Shown one piece after another: positions 8,947-17,045 of a stretch of 64,000 bases of DNA. Source of the DNA: Candidatus Microbacterium colombiense (lineage in GTDB: Bacteria > Actinomycetota > Actinomycetes > Actinomycetales > Microbacteriaceae); assembly GCA_029203165.1 (NCBI GenBank), contig CP119308.1, positions 3,348,001 through 3,412,000 of the forward strand. Reading direction: 5' to 3'. Both the position numbers and the translations under genes were made by a program. Within the stretch, counting starts at the first letter, position 1; every line of letters starts with the position of its first letter. A model generated the notes under the pieces. That model saw nothing but the letters and a program-made list of their open reading frames with translations, had not been told where the DNA came from and did not search any database.

Positions 8947-8965
8947 TAAGGCTAGCCTTGCCTAA
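8947..8965 (+). promoter_or_regulatory. IdeR/DtxR-like iron box and promoter of the IrtAB-like operon
   Basis: TAAGGCTAGCCTTGCCTAA matches the iron-box consensus TTAGGTTAGGCTAACCTAA at 14 of 19 positions (15 if the central base is allowed as G or C). It overlaps a possible -35 (TTGCCT, 8958-8963) that is followed after 18 bp by TACGCT (8982-8987) as a weak -10. Repression by iron of the plus-strand operon, and perhaps of the divergent TetR-AraC pair, is inferred. Confidence 0.6.
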
Positions 8966-8994
8966 AGGTCTGCGAGCGCGCTACGCTCGATCTG

Positions 8995-9017
8995 TTTTGC
9001 AATAGATCATTGCAAAA
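8995..9017. promoter_or_regulatory. Perfect 9-bp inverted repeat, probable TetR operator
   Basis: TTTTGCAAT (8995-9003) and ATTGCAAAA (9009-9017) are exact reverse complements separated by 5 bp. The site lies just before the ribosome-binding site of the ABC gene at 9029 and opposite the TetR gene, as expected for an operator of that repressor. Its low GC content stands out from the surroundings. Confidence 0.6.
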
Positions 9018-9028
9018 GAGAGGCTCGG

Positions 9029-10936
9029 ATGACCGACACCGCCGACCGCGTCGCCGCGAAAGCAGAGCGCCGCACCGCGAAGCAGAGACAGCGCGTAGCC
9101 GACCGGCACATCCTGGGGCCTGTATCCGCGCGCCTCACCGTGGCGAGCGCGATCGTCGCCGTCGCCTCGCTGTGCGCCGTCGTCCCCTTCATCCTGATCG
9201 CCGAGGTCTGCCGCGAACTGCTCGCCGGCACCCCGGACTGGTCGCGCGTCTGGGGCCTGCTGCTCACCGCCCTCGGCATCCTCGGCGTGCGCGGACTCCT
9301 GCAGTCCGGTGCGCTGCTCTGGTCGCACCTGATCGACGCCGAGCACCAGTTCACGCTGCGGCAGCTATTGGCCGCCAAGCTCTCCCGCGTACCCCTGGGG
9401 TGGTTCACCGAACGCAGTTCCGGCGAGGTGAAGAAGCTCCTGCAGAACGACGTCGATGCCCTGCACTACCTCGTGGCGCACGCGAGACTCGAGTTCGTCG
9501 GCGCACTCACCCTGCCGCTGGCGACCTTCGGCTACCTGCTCCTCGTCGACTGGCGTCTCGCCCTTCTGCTGCTCGTGCCGATCGTCATCTACGCCTTCGT
9601 GATGTCGCGCATCATGGGCTCCGGCTACGCCGCGAAGATGGCGACCTACGAGTCGTGGCAGACCGAGGTGAGCGAGACGACGATCGAGTTCGTCGACGGC
9701 ATCCAGGTCGTCCGCGCCTTCGGCCAGCCCCGTAAAGGCCACCACCGGTATCAGGCCGCCGTCGACGGCTACGCGACTTTCTTCCAGGCCTGGGTCTCCC
9801 CCATCACCCGCCTCGAGGGCATCGGCAGTCAACTGCTCAACCCGGTGGTCGTGCTGCTGCTCATGCTGCTCGCCTCGCTCGGACTGATCGGTGGCGGCCT
9901 CATGGAGCCGGCGTCGCTCGTGCCGTTCATCCTGATCGGGCTGGGCATCGGCGGCACCGTGCTCACGTTCGGCTACGGCGTGCAGGCGCTGCGTCTGGCG
10001 TCGGCCGCCTCCGTGCGCCTGTGGGAGCTGACCGAGACCGCGGAGCTCGTCGATCCCGCCGAGGGCCCCGTGCCGACGAGCGGCATCGTGCGATTCGACG
10101 ACGTGACCTTCGGCTACCGCGAGGGCCACCCCGTGCTGAAGAACATCGACCTCGAACTGCACCCGGGCACCATCACGGCACTGGTCGGGCCCAGCGGGTC
10201 GGGCAAGTCGACGCTCGCACGCCTCGTGCCCCGCTTCTACGACGTGACCGGCGGACGCATCACGCTCGACGGCCACGATCTGCGAGCACTGCGATCGGCC
10301 GACCTGTACCGCGCGGTCGGCTTCGTGCTGCAGGACGTGCAGCTGATCGCGGGCACCGTGCGCGAGAACCTGCTGCTCGCCCGGCCCGACGCCGACGACG
10401 CCGCACTCGAGCGCGTCTGCCGCGCGGCGCAGATCCACGACCGCATCCTCGAACTTCCCCGCGGCTACCACTCCGAGATCGGCGTCGATGCCCGACTCTC
10501 GGGCGGAGAGGCACAGCGTCTGTCGATCGCCAGGGCGCTGCTGGCGGATGCTCCCGTGCTGGTGCTCGACGAGGCCACCGCTTTCGCGGACCCCGAGTCC
10601 GAGGCCGCGATCCAGGATGCGCTGGCCGTGCTCGTGGCGGATCGCACCGTGCTCGTGATCGCGCATCGCCTGCACACGATCGTCGACGTCGATCGGATCG
10701 TGGTGCTCGACCAGGGGCGGATCGTGCAGAACGGAACCCCGGACGAACTCCGCGCCGCCGACGGACTGTTCGCACGGCTCTGGGCGGCGAACGAACGGGC
10801 GCTCGGCGAGGTCGAGCAGATGGACATCCCGGAACGACGCCAGGCAGTCGGTCAGAACGCAGGCGGTCAGAACGCAGCCGCTCAGAACGCAGTCGATCAG
10901 AACGCAGTCGGTCAGAACGCAGAGGTGAACGCATGA
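9029..10936 (+). CDS. ABC half-transporter, IrtA-like (siderophore import type), with repeat-encoded tail
   Basis: A 635-residue ABC half-transporter with six hydrophobic segments (about residues 30-330) and a complete ATPase domain: Walker A GPSGSGKST, signature LSGGEAQRLSIARALL, Walker B VLVLDEATAFADPE, H-loop VIAHRLHT. With the next two genes it resembles mycobacterial IrtA-IrtB, exporter-fold ABC proteins that import mycobactin, except that the siderophore-reducing domain is a separate protein here. The last about 30 residues are a hydrophilic tail made of five tandem AVGQN-like pentapeptides encoded by 15-bp repeats (10844-10918), absent from typical homologues. The ATG at 9029 follows AGAGAGG. 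The stop overlaps the next start (ATGA). Iron and TetR control are likely from the upstream sites. Confidence 0.9.
   Translation: MTDTADRVAAKAERRTAKQRQRVADRHILGPVSARLTVASAIVAVASLCAVVPFILIAEVCRELLAGTPDWSRVWGLLLTALGILGVRGLLQSGALLWSHLIDAEHQFTLRQLLAAKLSRVPLGWFTERSSGEVKKLLQNDVDALHYLVAHARLEFVGALTLPLATFGYLLLVDWRLALLLLVPIVIYAFVMSRIMGSGYAAKMATYESWQTEVSETTIEFVDGIQVVRAFGQPRKGHHRYQAAVDGYATFFQAWVSPITRLEGIGSQLLNPVVVLLLMLLASLGLIGGGLMEPASLVPFILIGLGIGGTVLTFGYGVQALRLASAASVRLWELTETAELVDPAEGPVPTSGIVRFDDVTFGYREGHPVLKNIDLELHPGTITALVGPSGSGKSTLARLVPRFYDVTGGRITLDGHDLRALRSADLYRAVGFVLQDVQLIAGTVRENLLLARPDADDAALERVCRAAQIHDRILELPRGYHSEIGVDARLSGGEAQRLSIARALLADAPVLVLDEATAFADPESEAAIQDALAVLVADRTVLVIAHRLHTIVDVDRIVVLDQGRIVQNGTPDELRAADGLFARLWAANERALGEVEQMDIPERRQAVGQNAGGQNAAAQNAVDQNAVGQNAEVNA
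10844..10918 (+). repeat. Tandem 15-bp coding repeat, five copies
   Basis: Five consecutive 15-bp units of the form GCAGTCGGTCAGAAC, with substitutions in the second and third codons, encode AVGQN, AGGQN, AAAQN, AVDQN and AVGQN. The array sits at the 3' end of the IrtA-like gene, just before its stop. Such an array can change length by slippage in steps of five residues without a frameshift. Confidence 0.9.
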
Positions 10937-12732
10937 TCCGCAAGGTCCTGAGGCTGGTCCCCGATCCCTATCGGGGGATGATCCCGCTCTATCTCGCGAC
11001 GATCGTCGTCTTCGCGCTCGCGCAGTCGGTGGCGTACGTGCTGCTCATGCCGCTGTTGGAGGCACTCTTCCGCGGCGACCTCGGTGCGGCCTGGGGGTGG
11101 ACCGCGGGCATCGCGGGAGCCGTCGTGATCGTGTTCGCGTGCGGCTACCGTCAGGCCGTGCTGGGGCTGCGCATCGGCACCGGCATGATGCACTCGCTGC
11201 AGACCCGCCTCGGCGACCACATCGCCACGCTGCCGCTGGGATGGTTCGGCTCAGCCACAGCCGGTCGGGTCTCCCGCCTGATCAGCAGCAGCGTGAAGGA
11301 CGCGATGGGCGTGTTCGCACATCTGCTGACGCCGCTGCTCAGCGGAGTCCTGGTTCCGGCCGGCGTCGCCGTGGGCATGCTGTTCCTCGACCCGCGCGTC
11401 TCCCTCGCCATGCTGGTGAGCGCACCGCTGCTGTACCTCGTCAATCGCTGGGGTACGAGCGTGTACTCCCGCGCCGAGACCCGGGCGCACGCGGCGGCCG
11501 AGGAGTCGAACTCGCGCGTGATCGAGTTCGCTCAGGCGCAGCCGGTGCTGCGCGCCTTCGGCGCCGCGACCACGGGCAACCGCGGCATGCAGGCCGCCTT
11601 GACCGCGCAACGCCGCGTCGGACGCGGGCTCGTGTTCGCCTCGGTGCCCGGCCTCGTCGTCTTCTCCTTCCTGGTGCAGCTCACCTTCATCGCCCTGGTG
11701 TACCTGGTGGTGTCGTTCGCCTCCGGTGGCACCCTCTCGGTTCCGGCGGCGATCGCCCTGATCGCCGTGAGCTCGCGCTTCATCGATCCGCTCAACCAGG
11801 CGGCCGAGCTCGCGACCGCCGTGCGGGGAGCGGCCAACGCCGCCGACCGCATCACCGATCTGCTCGCCGAGCCCACGCTGCCGGAGTCGTCGACGCCCGT
11901 ACAGCCGCGCAATGCCGGTGTGCGCTTCGACGACGTCACCTTCGGGTACGTCGATGGTGAGCCGGTCATCGACGGGGTCTCGTTCGCCGTGCCGGCCGGC
12001 ACCACGACCGCCTTGGTGGGTCCGAGCGGAAGCGGCAAGACCACGCTGCTGCGTCTCGCATCGCGCTTCTACGACGTCGGCGAGGGGCGCATCGAGGTCG
12101 GCGGGCACGCCATCTCGGAGTATCCGTCGACCACGCTCATGGAGCAGTTCTCGCTCGTCTTCCAGGACGTGTACCTGTTCCATCAGTCGATCGCCGAGAA
12201 CGTGCGGATCGGTCGGGCGGATGCCTCAGCCGACGAGATCGCGCGGGCCGCCGAGGTCGCCCGCGTCGACGAGATCGTCGAGCGGCTGCCCGACGGATGG
12301 GACACCAACGTCGGCGAGGGCGGCACCTCGCTGTCGGGTGGCGAGCGCCAGCGCGTCTCGATCGCTCGCGCCCTGCTCAAGAACGCCCCCATCGTGCTGC
12401 TGGACGAGGCCACGAGCGCGCTCGATCCGCAGAACGAGGCGGCCGTGGTGCGCGGCATCCACGAACTCACCCGCGACAAGACCGTGATGGTCGTCGCCCA
12501 CCGGCTGTCGACCATCCAGCACGCCGACCAGATCCTGTTCCTCGACCGGGGCCGCATCGTGGAGCGCGGCACGCATGACGAGCTGCTGGCTGCGGGAGGA
12601 CGCTATGCGGACTTCTGGAACGAACGCTCTCGGGCATCCGGATGGCGATTGACGCCGGCATCCGTTCACGCCGATGCCGCCCCTGCCACGACCGCGATCC
12701 CGGTGGTGCGATCGGCGACGGTGGTGCGCTGA
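10933..12732 (+). CDS. ABC half-transporter, IrtB-like
   Basis: A 599-residue exporter-fold half-transporter, partner of the preceding protein. The membrane domain covers about residues 15-310. The ATPase domain is canonical: GPSGSGKTTLLR, LSGGERQRVSIARALL, IVLLDEATSALDPQ and VVAHRLST. The ATG at 10933 overlaps the upstream stop (ATGA) and its own stop shares a base with the following siderophore-interacting protein start (TGATG). Four-base coupling of all three genes supports one complex: two half-transporters plus a ferric-siderophore reductase. The N-terminus (RKVLRLVPDPYRGMIPLYL) has no extra domain. Confidence 0.92.
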   Translation: MIRKVLRLVPDPYRGMIPLYLATIVVFALAQSVAYVLLMPLLEALFRGDLGAAWGWTAGIAGAVVIVFACGYRQAVLGLRIGTGMMHSLQTRLGDHIATLPLGWFGSATAGRVSRLISSSVKDAMGVFAHLLTPLLSGVLVPAGVAVGMLFLDPRVSLAMLVSAPLLYLVNRWGTSVYSRAETRAHAAAEESNSRVIEFAQAQPVLRAFGAATTGNRGMQAALTAQRRVGRGLVFASVPGLVVFSFLVQLTFIALVYLVVSFASGGTLSVPAAIALIAVSSRFIDPLNQAAELATAVRGAANAADRITDLLAEPTLPESSTPVQPRNAGVRFDDVTFGYVDGEPVIDGVSFAVPAGTTTALVGPSGSGKTTLLRLASRFYDVGEGRIEVGGHAISEYPSTTLMEQFSLVFQDVYLFHQSIAENVRIGRADASADEIARAAEVARVDEIVERLPDGWDTNVGEGGTSLSGGERQRVSIARALLKNAPIVLLDEATSALDPQNEAAVVRGIHELTRDKTVMVVAHRLSTIQHADQILFLDRGRIVERGTHDELLAAGGRYADFWNERSRASGWRLTPASVHADAAPATTAIPVVRSATVVR

Positions 12733-13475
12733 TGGCCGGCAACTGGCAGCGCGGGATGATGCGCCTGATGCGCATCGCGAACCACGAGGTCGAGGTCGTC
12801 GAGGTGCACGACTTCACGCCCTGGTATCGGCGCATCACGTTCCGCACGCCGACGCTCACCGACACTCTCGACGTGTTCCCGACACTGTGGCTGCGCCTGT
12901 GGGTGCCGCATCCGGCCAAGGGTGAGGGCTTCGTAGTCCAGCGCGGGTACACCTTCGTGCGCGTGGATGCCGCCGCGCGCACGTTCAGCCTGGACTTCGT
13001 GCTGCACGACGTGGCGGGCCCCGCGGGCGACTGGGCGAAGCGCGTCGTCGTCGGTGAGCGCATCGAAGCCGCGCTCACCCCAGCGAGGATCGACATCCCC
13101 GACGGCACCACCACACTGGTGCTCGCGGGCGACGCGACCGCGCTGCCCGCCATCAACACCTGGCTGGAATCGGTCCCGCCCGAGATCGAGACCCACGTGT
13201 TCCTCGAGGAGGAGCACCAAGACCGTGCCGCACTGCCCCGCATCGAGCGGGAACGCGGCACCTGGGAGTGGGTGGTGCGGGAGGGCGATCGGGGCACGGC
13301 GCTCGCCCGCGCCATCCGCGCATCCGTCGCACCGGCCGAGGGCGTCTACGCCTGGGGAGCCGGCGAGAAGACACTCATCAAGAACGTGCGCGGAGCACTC
13401 CGCGAACATCTCGGCCTCGACCGTGGCCACCATTTCACGCAGCTCTACTGGATCGAAGGGAAGGCCACGGGCTGA
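12732..13475 (+). CDS. Siderophore-interacting protein (FAD-binding)
   Basis: A 247-residue flavoprotein of the SIP family, somewhat shorter than usual (250-290). It has the flavin-barrel stretch DFTPWYRRITFRTP, the FAD motif RGYTFVRVD (where homologues have R-x-Y-T-x-R), LAGDATALPAINTWL on the nucleotide side, and VYAWGAGEKTLIKNVRGALREHLG near the C-terminus. The ATG at 12732 shares a base with the IrtB-like stop; a longer frame upstream only reads through that gene. In mycobacteria the equivalent domain is fused to IrtA, so this gene is a split version. Ferric-siderophore reduction at the membrane is inferred. Confidence 0.88.
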   Translation: MAGNWQRGMMRLMRIANHEVEVVEVHDFTPWYRRITFRTPTLTDTLDVFPTLWLRLWVPHPAKGEGFVVQRGYTFVRVDAAARTFSLDFVLHDVAGPAGDWAKRVVVGERIEAALTPARIDIPDGTTTLVLAGDATALPAINTWLESVPPEIETHVFLEEEHQDRAALPRIERERGTWEWVVREGDRGTALARAIRASVAPAEGVYAWGAGEKTLIKNVRGALREHLGLDRGHHFTQLYWIEGKATG

Positions 13476-13492
13476 CGCCACGGGCACCGCAC

Positions 13493-14077
13493 ATGAAGAA
13501 CATCAGCACTCGCCTCCTGCTCACCTGCGCCGCGATCGGCGTGGCGTGCGGCATCGTCCTTCTGCCGATCTTCGGCATCTTCTCCAGCGCCGCGATCGCC
13601 GCTGCTCCCCTGCTGTACACCGTGCTCCTGGGCTTCTGGTTCTTCGGCGGCGTGCTCATGCAGTCGATCACGCACCGACCGGGCATGGCGCTGCTGACCT
13701 CGGTCATCGCCGGGCTCGTGATCGGGCCGTTCACGCCGTACGGCTTCTCGACCGTGTTGTCGACCGCGACGGTCGGGCTCTGCCAGGAGCTGCCGTTCCT
13801 CGCGACGCTCTACCGCCGTTGGCCGGCGTGGCTGTTCTACGTCTCGAACGGGGTCATCGGGCTGGCGTACGCCTTTCCCGCACAGGCGATCTTCGCAAGC
13901 GACACCCCGGATACCGTGCGGTTCGCCGTGTACCCCCTCGCCGCGGCGAGCGCCGTCGCGACGACCTGGGTCGCGCGGGTCGTCGCGAAACGTCTGGATC
14001 GCACCGGCGTGACGCGCGGGCTCATGAGCCCGGCGCCGCAGCGCGTCCGTGCTGCGCGGGTTGGGGCTGGGCTGTAA
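13493..14077 (+). CDS. ECF transporter S component, YkoE/MptD-like
   Basis: A 194-residue integral membrane protein with about five to six helices. It resembles YkoE/MptD-type substrate-binding (S) components of energy-coupling-factor transporters: the central 'LLYTVLLGFWFFGG ... HRPGMALLTSVIAGLV' stretch matches the pattern of that family. It starts 17 nt after the siderophore-interacting protein, so it is probably in the same iron-controlled operon. No ECF A or T component is encoded in the window, so it must share a module encoded elsewhere or work with the neighbouring ABC proteins. YkoE itself handles thiamine precursors; the iron context here argues for a metal chelate or heme-like substrate, which is inference. 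The C-terminus is a basic cytoplasmic tail. Confidence 0.75.
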   Translation: MKNISTRLLLTCAAIGVACGIVLLPIFGIFSSAAIAAAPLLYTVLLGFWFFGGVLMQSITHRPGMALLTSVIAGLVIGPFTPYGFSTVLSTATVGLCQELPFLATLYRRWPAWLFYVSNGVIGLAYAFPAQAIFASDTPDTVRFAVYPLAAASAVATTWVARVVAKRLDRTGVTRGLMSPAPQRVRAARVGAGL

Positions 14078-14119
14078 GGGGCTGGGCTGTAGGCGGGGCC
14101 AGGCAGGCGACTATCGGAG

Positions 14120-14184
14120 GTAGGCGAATACTCCCACGGAGGCCGAAGCCGCCGGAAGCCGCCTACCCCCGGTCGATCGCCTAC
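14120..14184. repeat. Intergenic palindromic element, family A, copy 1
   Basis: An imperfect palindrome bounded by GTAGGCGA (14120-14127) and TCGCCTAC (14177-14184), with a GC-rich interior holding smaller repeats (GCCGAAGCC, GGAAGCC). The same kind of boundary (GTAGG[C/T]GA ... TCGCCTAC) bounds the element at 15551-15615, on the other side of the hydrolase gene. Just upstream (14060-14095) the phrase GGGCTGGGCTGTA is repeated twice. No gene is seen in 14078-14261. Confidence 0.6.
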
Positions 14185-14261
14185 GCTCAGCATGCCCGCG
14201 GGTCAGATCTCTGGATGCCGTGACCGGAATACTGGCACACTGGGGCGCGGAGAGGGGTTCC

Positions 14262-15317
14262 ATGACTGCGCGCGAGAATGACGCTGAGCCGGATCGCACC
14301 GAGAGGGCGCGGCGGCCGTGGCACCGCATGAAGATCGCACTCGGGGTCGTGGTCGGAGTCGTCGCGGTCATCGCGGTCGTCGGCTCGGTCACCCCCTGGC
14401 CCTCGGCCATGCTCATCCGCGCCGTGTTCACGAAGGGCGGCGATGAGACGGCCGCCGAGATGGACCGCCACCTGCCCGAAACGACGCTCACCGAGAAGCT
14501 CGACGTCGCGTACGGCGATGCCGGAGCCGACACCACGATGGACGTCTTCGCACCGGCATCCGCCACCGGCCCGCTGCCCACGATCGTGTGGATCCATGGC
14601 GGCGCGTGGATCTCGGGGGCGAAGGAGAACGTCGACCCCTACCTGCGCATCCTCGCCGCCGAGGGCTACACGACGATCGGCGTCAACTACACGATCGGCC
14701 CCGAGGGCGTGTATCCGCTGGCCGTGAACCAGCTCAACGAGGCCCTCGCCTACATCGACGCGCACGCCGACGAGCTCGGAGTGGATGCCGCGCAGATCGT
14801 GCTCGCGGGTGATTCCGCCGGCGCCCAGCTCGCCAGCCAGATGGCGACCCTCATCACGAGCTCGGACTACGCCGAGATCATGGACATCACGCCCGCGATC
14901 TCCGCCGACCAGCTCGTGGCGACCGTGCTGAACTGCGGCGTGTACGACCTCGCGGCCCTCGCCCGCCTCGACGGCATCGCGGGCTGGGGATTCAAGTCGG
15001 CGATGTGGGCATACTCGGGCACCAAGACCTGGGCGGAGGACTCGACCGGAGCGACCATGTCGACCGTCGACTGGGTCACCGCCGACTTCCCCACGACCTA
15101 CATCTCAGGCGGCAACGGCGACGGGCTGACCTGGCTGCAGTCGATCCCGATGGCCCAGCGGCTCGACGAGCTCGGCGTCGACGTGACCACACAGTTCTGG
15201 CCCGCGCCGCACGAGCCCGCCCTGCCGCACGAGTACCAGTTCCACCTCGACATGCCCGATGCGCAGACCGCCCTGCAGAAGACCATCGACTTCCTGAACA
15301 CCCACACCCCGCGCTGA
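14262..15317 (+). CDS. Alpha/beta hydrolase (esterase, HSL/BD-FAE-like), membrane-anchored
   Basis: A 351-residue hydrolase with one N-terminal membrane segment (about residues 17-40: IALGVVVGVVAVIAVVGSV), so the catalytic part probably faces outside. The oxyanion-hole motif WIHGGAWISG and the nucleophile elbow GDSAGAQLASQ mark the alpha/beta-hydrolase_3 group of carboxylesterases; a C-terminal HEYQFHLD offers the catalytic histidine. I chose the ATG at 14262 because it follows GAGAGGGG; a GTG at 14220 would add 14 residues. It stands alone, flanked on both sides by family-A palindromes. Substrate unknown. Confidence 0.88.
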   Translation: MTARENDAEPDRTERARRPWHRMKIALGVVVGVVAVIAVVGSVTPWPSAMLIRAVFTKGGDETAAEMDRHLPETTLTEKLDVAYGDAGADTTMDVFAPASATGPLPTIVWIHGGAWISGAKENVDPYLRILAAEGYTTIGVNYTIGPEGVYPLAVNQLNEALAYIDAHADELGVDAAQIVLAGDSAGAQLASQMATLITSSDYAEIMDITPAISADQLVATVLNCGVYDLAALARLDGIAGWGFKSAMWAYSGTKTWAEDSTGATMSTVDWVTADFPTTYISGGNGDGLTWLQSIPMAQRLDELGVDVTTQFWPAPHEPALPHEYQFHLDMPDAQTALQKTIDFLNTHTPR

Positions 15318-15662
15318 CCCCTGGTGGTGCCGCGGTGCGATCTGGGCCGCGGTGCCGCTGGGCCGACTGAGCGAACAGCGGCGGAGCGAACAGCGGTGGA
15401 GCGAACAGGATGCATGGAGGAAGCCCGGATGCCGGGCGAACCTGCCGCATCCTCCCTGCATCCGGCACTTCTCCCTGCACGGTGAACCAACACGGGCGCA
15501 CCGCGCACCGGCACCGGCACCGGCACCGGCACCGGGGAGCGTGACCGAAGGTAGGTGAAGTCGCGGGCGTAGGACGAAATCGCGCGAATCGGCCTACACT
15601 CGCGACTTCGCCTACGTCAACACCAGGCGCCTACCCTCAACACCAGGCCGACCCCGGGGGGG
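15318..15662. other. 345-bp intergenic region with tandem repeats
   Basis: No gene is supported here. It holds a 15-bp tandem repeat (GCGAACAGCGG-type units starting at 15371, 15386 and 15401), five GCACCG hexamers (15505-15534), the family-A palindrome (15551-15615) and a 12-bp direct repeat TCAACACCAGGC (15617-15628 and 15637-15648). It lies between two convergent genes. Confidence 0.8.
15551..15615. repeat. Intergenic palindromic element, family A, copy 2 (possible bidirectional terminator)
   Basis: Two 23-bp arms (15551-15573 and 15593-15615) pair at 20 of 23 positions around a 19-nt loop that is itself nearly palindromic (CGAAATCGCGCGAATCG). The arms start GTAGGTGAAGTCGCG and end GACTTCGCCTAC. 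It sits between the convergent hydrolase and decarboxylase genes, so it could act as a bidirectional terminator; no T-run follows. Confidence 0.7.
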
Positions 15663-17036
15663 CTACTTCATCGTGTCGAGGATGCCGACCAGGTCGTCGA
15701 ACGTCGTCAGTGGATTGAGGATGGCGAAGCGCGTGTTGGGGCGTCCGGCGTGCGAGCTGGGAACCACGAACGCACGCTGCGAGTCGAGCAACGCGGCGGA
15801 CCACCGGTCGTAGTCGGCGCGTTCCCACCCATCCCGCTCGAACACCACGACCGACAGCTCGGGGTCGCGCACCAGGCGGAGCTCCGGCCGGCGCGCGATC
15901 TCGTCGGCGATGCGCGCCGTGAGGGCGAGCGTCGCACTGACGGCATCCCGATACGCCTGCACTCCGTAGGTCGCGACCGAGAACCACATCGGCAGTCCGC
16001 GCGGGCGCCGCGTGAGCTGGATCGAGTAGTCCGACGGGCTGAAGTCGTCGCCGTCCGTGAGGGTGTCGAGGTACTCGGCGTGCTGCGTGTGCGCCCGCCG
16101 CCCGCTGTCGGGGTCTCGGTAGATCAGGGCGCAGCAGTCGAACGGCGCGAACAGCCACTTGTGCGGATCGACGATCACCGAGTCGGCGCGCTCGACACCG
16201 GCGAAGATGTGCCGCGCCTCGGGGGCCAGCATCGCGGTGAGTCCGTAGGCGCCGTCGATGTGCAGCCAGAAGTCGAAGTCGTCCTTGAGGGCGGCGATCC
16301 CCGCGATGTCGTCGACGATGCCGAAGTTCGTCGATCCGCCGGTCGCCACGACCGCGCAGATCTCGTCGCCGTGCGCGGCGAGGGCCTCGCGCACGGCCTC
16401 GGCGCGCAGCCTCCCGTCGTCGCCCGCGGGAACCAGGAGCACATCGGCATCCATCACCTTCGCGGCGGACTTGTTCGACGAATGCGCCTCGACGCTGCAG
16501 ACGATCTTCCACCGCCGCGGCAGCTCCTTGCCCTGCGCGAGAAGGCGTTCCTTCGCTGATTCGCGCGCCGCGACCAGTGCCGAGAGGTTGCCGATCGTGC
16601 CGCCCTGCACGAACACCCCTCCCGCGGTCTCGGGCAGGCCGAACTCGCGGGCGAGCCACGCCAGCACCTCGTTCTCGGCGTGCACGGCGCCGGCGCCCTC
16701 CAGCCAGCTGCCTCCGTAGAGCCCGGATGCCGACACCACGAGGTCGAACGCGATCGCCGCCATGGTCGGGGCTGTCGGGATGAACGACAGGTACAGCGGA
16801 TGACTCGTGGTCAGGCAGGCGGGGGCCAGGATGTGCTCGAACACGCTCAGCGCACGCGGGGCGCCGAGCCCGGCGTCGGTGATCGTCGGACCGACGAGCC
16901 TGTTCAACTCGGCCTCGCTCTGCGGCTTGTCGAGCGGCACGTCTGCCGCCAGCATCCGCCGGCGGGAGTAGTCGAGGACGGCATCGATGATCGCGGTCGA
17001 TTCGGGCGAGGCCGCGTGCATGCGCACAGCATCCAT
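15663..17036 (-). CDS. PLP-dependent decarboxylase (aromatic-L-amino-acid / group II type)
   Basis: A 457-residue PLP enzyme of the group II decarboxylase family (AADC, tyrosine, glutamate and diaminobutyrate decarboxylases). The PLP lysine is in DPHKW (K293), the ring-stacking histidine in VEAHSSN (H185), and the PLP-nitrogen aspartate in HIDGAYG (D261). The N-terminus shows the family pattern SHPLYLSFIPTAP. Length is normal. The TetR gene lies 9 bp upstream on the same strand and should be co-transcribed. The substrate cannot be read off; the agmatine deiminase divergently beyond the TetR gene hints at amine metabolism. Confidence 0.9.
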   Translation of the reverse strand: MDAVRMHAASPESTAIIDAVLDYSRRRMLAADVPLDKPQSEAELNRLVGPTITDAGLGAPRALSVFEHILAPACLTTSHPLYLSFIPTAPTMAAIAFDLVVSASGLYGGSWLEGAGAVHAENEVLAWLAREFGLPETAGGVFVQGGTIGNLSALVAARESAKERLLAQGKELPRRWKIVCSVEAHSSNKSAAKVMDADVLLVPAGDDGRLRAEAVREALAAHGDEICAVVATGGSTNFGIVDDIAGIAALKDDFDFWLHIDGAYGLTAMLAPEARHIFAGVERADSVIVDPHKWLFAPFDCCALIYRDPDSGRRAHTQHAEYLDTLTDGDDFSPSDYSIQLTRRPRGLPMWFSVATYGVQAYRDAVSATLALTARIADEIARRPELRLVRDPELSVVVFERDGWERADYDRWSAALLDSQRAFVVPSSHAGRPNTRFAILNPLTTFDDLVGILDTMK

Positions 17037-17045
17037 GGGCGTTCC

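Noticed and set aside
9365..10675. 436-codon minus-strand open frame opposite the IrtA-like gene
   Set aside because: His/Arg/Gly/Glu-rich composition and no domain; a typical antisense shadow of the real ABC gene.
15505..15534. GCACCG hexamer run as a regulatory element
   Set aside because: Five copies of a simple GC-rich hexamer between convergent genes is more likely slippage; no promoter is near.
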